DNA of 64,000 nucleotides, from assembly GCF_001729485.1 (NCBI RefSeq), contig NZ_CP017157.1, positions 7,192,001 through 7,256,000 of the forward strand, written 5' to 3'. The notes below the pieces were generated by a model. It was not told the origin of the DNA. It was given only the letters and a program-made list of their open reading frames with translations, and ran no database searches. The stretch's first letter is position 1; the number at the start of each line of letters is the position of its first letter. Shown here in pieces: positions 60,482 to 64,000 of the stretch. Source of the DNA: Streptomyces lydicus. Lineage in GTDB: Bacteria > Actinomycetota > Actinomycetes > Streptomycetales > Streptomycetaceae. A program made the position numbers and the translations under genes.

Positions 60482-61789
60482 TTACGCCCGCAGTGACGCC
60501 AGTTCGACCACCGTCACGTCCGGTGGCGCGCCCAGCCGGACCGGTGGGCCCCAGGCGCCCGCGCCGCGCGTGACGTACAACTGCGTGTCGCCGTAGCGCG
60601 CCAGGCCCGCGACGGTGGGGTTGGTCGCGGCGGCGACGTAGGTGAAGGGCCACATCTGGCCGCCGTGGGTGTGCCCGGAGAGCTGGAGGTCCACCCCGTG
60701 GCGCACGGTGTCGTGGATGGTGACCGGCTGATGCGCCATCAGGACGACGGCGCGTGCCGGGTCCCGGCCGTCGAGGGCGCGTTCGTAGTCCGGGCCGGCG
60801 TGTTCGGTCTGTCCGGCGAGGTCGTTGATGCCCGCGAGGTCGAAGCCGGGGAGTTCGGTGCGCGCGTTCTCCAGCGGATGGACCCCCAACTCCCTTACGT
60901 GGTCCACCCAGGGGGCCGCGCCGGAGTAGTACTCGTGATTGCCCGTCACGAAGTACGCGCCGTGCCGGGAGCGCAGCGCCCGCAGGGGTTCGGCGGCCGG
61001 GGCCAGGTCGGCGACGCTGCCGTCGACCAGGTCACCGACGACGGCGATCAGATCGGGAGAGGTGCGGTTGATCGTCTCGACCACCCGCCGGGTGTGGGCG
61101 CGGCCCAGGATCGGGCCGAGGTGGATGTCGCTGACGACGGCGATGCGGAACCCGTGGGCGGAGCGCGGCAGTTTGGCCAGCGGGACGGTGACGCGCTTGA
61201 CGACGGGGCCGCGGAGGGTCGTTGCGGTGCCGTACCCGACGGCGGCGGTGGCGGCCAGGGACGCGCCGGCCGCCACGGCCCGGGCGACGAAGAGCCGCCG
61301 GGGCGGGGCGGGGAGCGGCGGCAGCGCGGGGGTGCGGGGCGGGAGCAGGGTGGGGGACGAGGAGGGGACGGGGATCCGGCGGGCGCCGGGCGCGGGGGCG
61401 GGGGCCGGGACGGCGGGCCCGGCGGTCGTGGGCCCGGCGGTCGTGGGCCGGCCGTCGCCGGGCTCGCGGTCCCGGCGGCGCGCCGGCACCCGTAGCCACA
61501 CCGCGCGGACGGCTTCGCCGGCCAGCAGGCCCAGCACGAGGTAGAGCACGAGCGCCAGCCACAGGTAGCCGGGCCAGGCCAGCAGCTGCTGGAGCAGGAA
61601 GGGCAGGCCGGCCCGGCCGGCCAGCAGGGCGCCGAGGGCGAGCAGCGGCAGGACGAAGAGGGCCGCCGTACCCACCCGCCGCGGCCGGCCGCCCGGCGTG
61701 GTCGTGTCGCGGACGAGCCGGCACCACAGATAGCGGTGCACCCCGAAGAACAGCCCGAGCACCGGGACCACGATCAGGGCAAAGATCAC
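60482..61789 (-). CDS. Membrane-anchored metallophosphoesterase
   Basis: 435 residues from GTG 61789 (GGGGAGAA ribosome-binding site). Three to four N-terminal membrane helices, a Pro/Ala-rich linker with a TTAGP-TTAGP repeat (about 118-160), one more helix, then a calcineurin-like phosphoesterase: VVSDIHLGP, VVGDLVDG, TGNHEYY, LMAHQP and LSGHTHGGQMWP (all metal ligands). YkuE/YaeI-like; may hydrolyse lipid-linked phosphates at the membrane, but the substrate is unknown. Confidence 0.92.
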   Translation of the reverse strand: MIFALIVVPVLGLFFGVHRYLWCRLVRDTTTPGGRPRRVGTAALFVLPLLALGALLAGRAGLPFLLQQLLAWPGYLWLALVLYLVLGLLAGEAVRAVWLRVPARRRDREPGDGRPTTAGPTTAGPAVPAPAPAPGARRIPVPSSSPTLLPPRTPALPPLPAPPRRLFVARAVAAGASLAATAAVGYGTATTLRGPVVKRVTVPLAKLPRSAHGFRIAVVSDIHLGPILGRAHTRRVVETINRTSPDLIAVVGDLVDGSVADLAPAAEPLRALRSRHGAYFVTGNHEYYSGAAPWVDHVRELGVHPLENARTELPGFDLAGINDLAGQTEHAGPDYERALDGRDPARAVVLMAHQPVTIHDTVRHGVDLQLSGHTHGGQMWPFTYVAAATNPTVAGLARYGDTQLYVTRGAGAWGPPVRLGAPPDVTVVELASLRA

Positions 61790-61855
61790 GGCTTCTCCCC
61801 TTACGGTTGCGCGCTGCTGCGACGGCGGAGCACGCACGCTATCCGCTGGGGCGGG

Positions 61856-62045
61856 AGGGGCGCGCGTGCGGGAGAGGCGCGTGCGGGAAGAGCGTGGAGG
61901 GGCGGCGCGTACGGGGCGTACGGAGAGAGGCGCGTACAGGGCACGGGGCGTACGGAGAAAGGCGCCTACGGGGCCGTACGGAGCGGGACGGCCCGCCCTC
62001 ATGGGCGGGCCGGAGAGCCGGACGGGCGGGCCGGAGAGCCGGCCG
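61856..62045. repeat. Short direct repeats downstream of the YqcI-like gene
   Basis: Several degenerate copies of GCGCGTACGGGGCGTACGGA, then two direct copies of GGGCGGGCCGGAGAGCCGG (62003-62045) and a 9-bp hairpin (61990-61998 with 62003-62011) that can end transcription of the 62051 gene. Confidence 0.6.
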
Positions 62046-62050
62046 TCGGC

Positions 62051-62740
62051 TCACACCCCCGTGGGCGCCAGTTCGCGTTCCCGGTCCGTCTCGCGGGCCG
62101 CGAAGGGGCACTGCCACTCGGCGGGCTTGGGGCGGCCGGAGTAGCGGCGGGCCTCGGAGAGTTCCTCGTACTCGTGGAGGTTGGGGTTGATGTCGCCCTG
62201 CAGCTTGATGTCCTGCTTGCGTATCTTCTCCGCCAGCCGGTCCCACATCCCGGCGCCCTTGATCCGGGTGAACTGCTCGTGGGAGTTGAAGGCCAGCATC
62301 GGGAAGGGCGGGCGGCGGCCCCAGCGGCGGTGGGTCTCGTGCAGGCCGATCACGAAGAACGGATGGCCGGCCACGCTGTACGCGAATTCTCTGGCCTGCG
62401 GGTCCGAGGAATAGCCCTCCGCCCACCGGTAGTTCTCCGCGTCCTGTTCGTGCAGCAGCTGGAGGTGCTGCCAGAGCAGCTCCTCGAAGCGCAGCTCGTC
62501 CACCCCGCGCGGCTGCTCGAAGGTCGCGACGAAACTCGTGAACGTCCGGGCGCTCCAGTTCGCCGAACCGACGAACTCCGCGAGATCGAGCGCCATCAGA
62601 CGGGCCGACTCCGCGCCCCCCAGCAGGTCATAGTGCCGGTGTGCGATGCCCCCCTGGCGCCAGGCGGAACGTCCCGCCAGACAGGAGAACCGGTCTCCCA
62701 GGATGAACCGCTCGACCTCATCACGCGCATCCGACGTCAT
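62051..62740 (-). CDS. YqcI/YcgG-family (GntA-like heme N-hydroxylase family) protein
   Basis: 229 residues. SCLAGRSAWRQGGIAHRHY, SFVATFEQPRG, FFVIGLHETHRRWGRRPPFP, LAFNSHEQFTRIKGAG, LQGDINPNLHEYEELSEARR and YSGRP match the YqcI/YcgG family, some of whose members (guanitoxin GntA) are heme-dependent N-oxygenases of arginine-like substrates. No biosynthetic genes lie nearby, so the substrate is unknown. ATG 62740 chosen over an in-frame ATG 18 bp upstream. Confidence 0.8.
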   Translation of the reverse strand: MTSDARDEVERFILGDRFSCLAGRSAWRQGGIAHRHYDLLGGAESARLMALDLAEFVGSANWSARTFTSFVATFEQPRGVDELRFEELLWQHLQLLHEQDAENYRWAEGYSSDPQAREFAYSVAGHPFFVIGLHETHRRWGRRPPFPMLAFNSHEQFTRIKGAGMWDRLAEKIRKQDIKLQGDINPNLHEYEELSEARRYSGRPKPAEWQCPFAARETDRERELAPTGV

Positions 62741-63036
62741 GGCCAGCCTTCCTTCCACCTACGTACCTCCTCGGGGGAGATCATCTCCTTCACGGAATCC
62801 GACAGGCGCCCGCCCCAGCCCCACGCACCCGGGCCCACGGGGCGGCTGCGGCAGCCGAGACCGCACACGGGCAGGACCGGGTCCGACGGGGAAAACGGGG
62901 AGGGTCGCTGGGTGATTGTGACCGGCCGAAGCCGATCGGCGAAATGCCCGAAGCGGCGTCCGTGGCGACGATTCGCTCACATCGCCCGATGAGCACGGCG
63001 TTTCACCCAACGTGAGGGAGCCGGGCGCGCCGCGGG

Positions 63037-63393
63037 TCAGCCGGCGGCGCCGGTCCGGTCGTCGGCGGAGTGCCGGTCCGCGCCCTGCGCCTGCTGCCGG
63101 CGCAGCGCCCGTACGCCGCGGAACCCGATCACGCCGATTGCCGTCCCCAAGAGAAAGGAAGCCACCGCGAGCAGGAGATGGACCCAGAAGTAGGCGGTCG
63201 GGTCACCCGCGTCGTCGAAGGCGAGACCGCTCCCGTCCTTCCAGAGGTTCTTGACGAAAGTGATCCAGATGAACCAGCTCCACACCCCGAAGGCGAGCAG
63301 GAACCAGGCCACCGGGCGCGAGAGAGTCGTGGGTGTGCGGGGGGAGTCCCCGGAGGAACGCAGCATGCGTTCCAGTATGGGCAGCGGCTCCAT
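63037..63393 (-). CDS. SCO4848-family small membrane protein
   Basis: 118 residues from ATG 63393, or 109 from 63366. Two membrane helices: SRPVAWFLLAFGVWSWFIWI and FWVHLLLAVASFLLGTAIGV, with FVKNLWKDGSGLAFDDAGDP between them. This matches my memory of the SCO4848 family of actinomycete membrane proteins, of unknown function, next to the D-Ala-D-Ala carboxypeptidase gene as here (divergent). Confidence 0.8.
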   Translation of the reverse strand: MEPLPILERMLRSSGDSPRTPTTLSRPVAWFLLAFGVWSWFIWITFVKNLWKDGSGLAFDDAGDPTAYFWVHLLLAVASFLLGTAIGVIGFRGVRALRRQQAQGADRHSADDRTGAAG

Positions 63394-63466
63394 CCGGCGG
63401 TCGGGAGGGGCACTCTTCCGTGGGGTGCTGTCGGCGGCGGGGTCAAAGGGGGGTACGTTCAGCGAC

Positions 63467-64000
63467 GTGCCGACGACCTTCAGTGCCTCCACGGCTTCCA
63501 CGGCCGCCACCGGACCGCTCGCCCCGGCCGCCCCCGCCGCGACCGGCAGCGCCGGACGCGCGGCGCGCAACGGCTTCCCCCTGCGCACCGTCGCCGCGCT
63601 GGCCGCCGGCGGGCTGCTGGGCTCCCCGCTGCTGGCCGGCACCGCCCAGGCCGACCCCAAGGCCCCGGCGCCGCCGGCGAAGATGTCGCAGATCGGCGGG
63701 GACCGGCTGGGTACGCCCGGCGTCCACGTGCAGCCGAAGCCCGGAGCCCCGAAGCTGCCGGGGCCGGACGCGCTGACCGCCCGGTCGTGGATCGTCTCGG
63801 ACGCCGAGTCCGGCAAGGTGCTGGCCGCCAAGAACCCGCACTGGCAGCTCGCGCCGGCCAGCACCCTGAAGATGCTGTTCGCGGACACCGTGCTGCCGAA
63901 GTTCCCCAAGGACCAGAAGCACACCGTCAAGCCCGCCGACCTCGCCGGCATGGGCGCGGGCAGCAGCATGGTCGGGATAAAGGAGAACCTCACCTACACG
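63467..64000 (+). CDS. D-alanyl-D-alanine carboxypeptidase, N-terminal part
   Basis: Open frame from GTG 63467 to the window edge, 178 codons with no stop; the rest is outside. A long Ala/Thr-rich N-tail precedes a signal anchor (LRTVAALAAGGLLGSPLLAG), then the S11 penicillin-binding domain begins: ARSWIVSDAESGKVLAAKNP and the acyl-enzyme SxxK motif APASTLKML (Ser132, Lys135). Trims the D-Ala-D-Ala ends of peptidoglycan stems outside the membrane. The minus-strand frame across it is a shadow. Confidence 0.88.
   Translation, partial: MPTTFSASTASTAATGPLAPAAPAATGSAGRAARNGFPLRTVAALAAGGLLGSPLLAGTAQADPKAPAPPAKMSQIGGDRLGTPGVHVQPKPGAPKLPGPDALTARSWIVSDAESGKVLAAKNPHWQLAPASTLKMLFADTVLPKFPKDQKHTVKPADLAGMGAGSSMVGIKENLTYT

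Noticed and set aside
63403..63993. Minus-strand extension upstream of the SCO4848-like gene
   Set aside because: It is antisense to the carboxypeptidase, whose plus frame has a signal anchor and SxxK motif. The membrane protein starts at 63393 or 63366.

Overview
The window is very GC-rich, with G or C at most third codon positions, GTG starts, many ATGA/GTGA/TGATG overlaps and at least one rare TTA codon. This, with gene content and order, points to a Streptomyces or close relative. From memory (no search was run), the order afsQ1-afsQ2 ... add ... deoA-cdd-nucleoside ABC transporter ... sialic/Kdn-like polymer genes ... sdhCDAB ... D-Ala-D-Ala carboxypeptidase follows the conserved core block of S. 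coelicolor around SCO4907 down to SCO4847. The cassettes that interrupt it are the accessory part.

Layout. 1-4.2 kb: end of the AfsQ1 response regulator, the AfsQ2 kinase, a lipoprotein, a VanZ-like protein, a PspC protein and a small secreted protein. 4.3-6.3 kb: adenosine deaminase and a hydrolase-fold protein without its nucleophile. 6.4-10.9 kb: an accessory cassette of one large NTPase with a helical-repeat C-terminus plus two tandem small-molecule-kinase-like proteins. 10.9-14 kb: a divergent LysR/MFS pair and a Uma2 protein. 14-21.9 kb: nucleoside uptake and salvage (BMP lipoprotein, ATPase, two permeases, cytidine deaminase, thymidine phosphorylase), split by a 900-bp non-coding repeat array. 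Near-identical 12-bp palindromes lie before add, the ABC operon, the BMP gene and deoA and suggest a common regulator. 22.2-32.2 kb: an M20 amidohydrolase, then a nonulosonic-acid (sialic/Kdn-type) surface-polymer locus.

32.3-37.5 kb: a TetR/FAD-monooxygenase pair with two identical operators, then a gluconate permease/kinase/GntR module. 37.5-45.9 kb: a small Cys-rich protein, a frameshifted small gene, a methylmalonyl-CoA mutase-type catalytic subunit, an L,D-transpeptidase, an ECF sigma factor with its membrane partner, a GH20 hexosaminidase, and an OHCU-decarboxylase-like gene that seems to lack a standard start codon. 46.1-49.6 kb: succinate dehydrogenase sdhCDAB. 49.6-53.3 kb: a truncated DUF5937-type regulator, a MerR/hydrolase pair and a secreted lipase-like hydrolase.

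53.4-60.3 kb: an FBP-type zinc protein and a minus-strand run resembling a type VII secretion satellite (three WXG100-like proteins, a large Gly-rich substrate-like protein, a mycosin-like subtilase and two unknown proteins). No EccB/C/D/E core gene is present. 60.4-64 kb: a membrane metallophosphoesterase, a YqcI/YcgG-family heme-type protein, an SCO4848-like membrane protein and the start of a penicillin-binding D,D-carboxypeptidase cut by the window edge.

I see no rRNA, tRNA, CRISPR array, insertion sequence or prophage.
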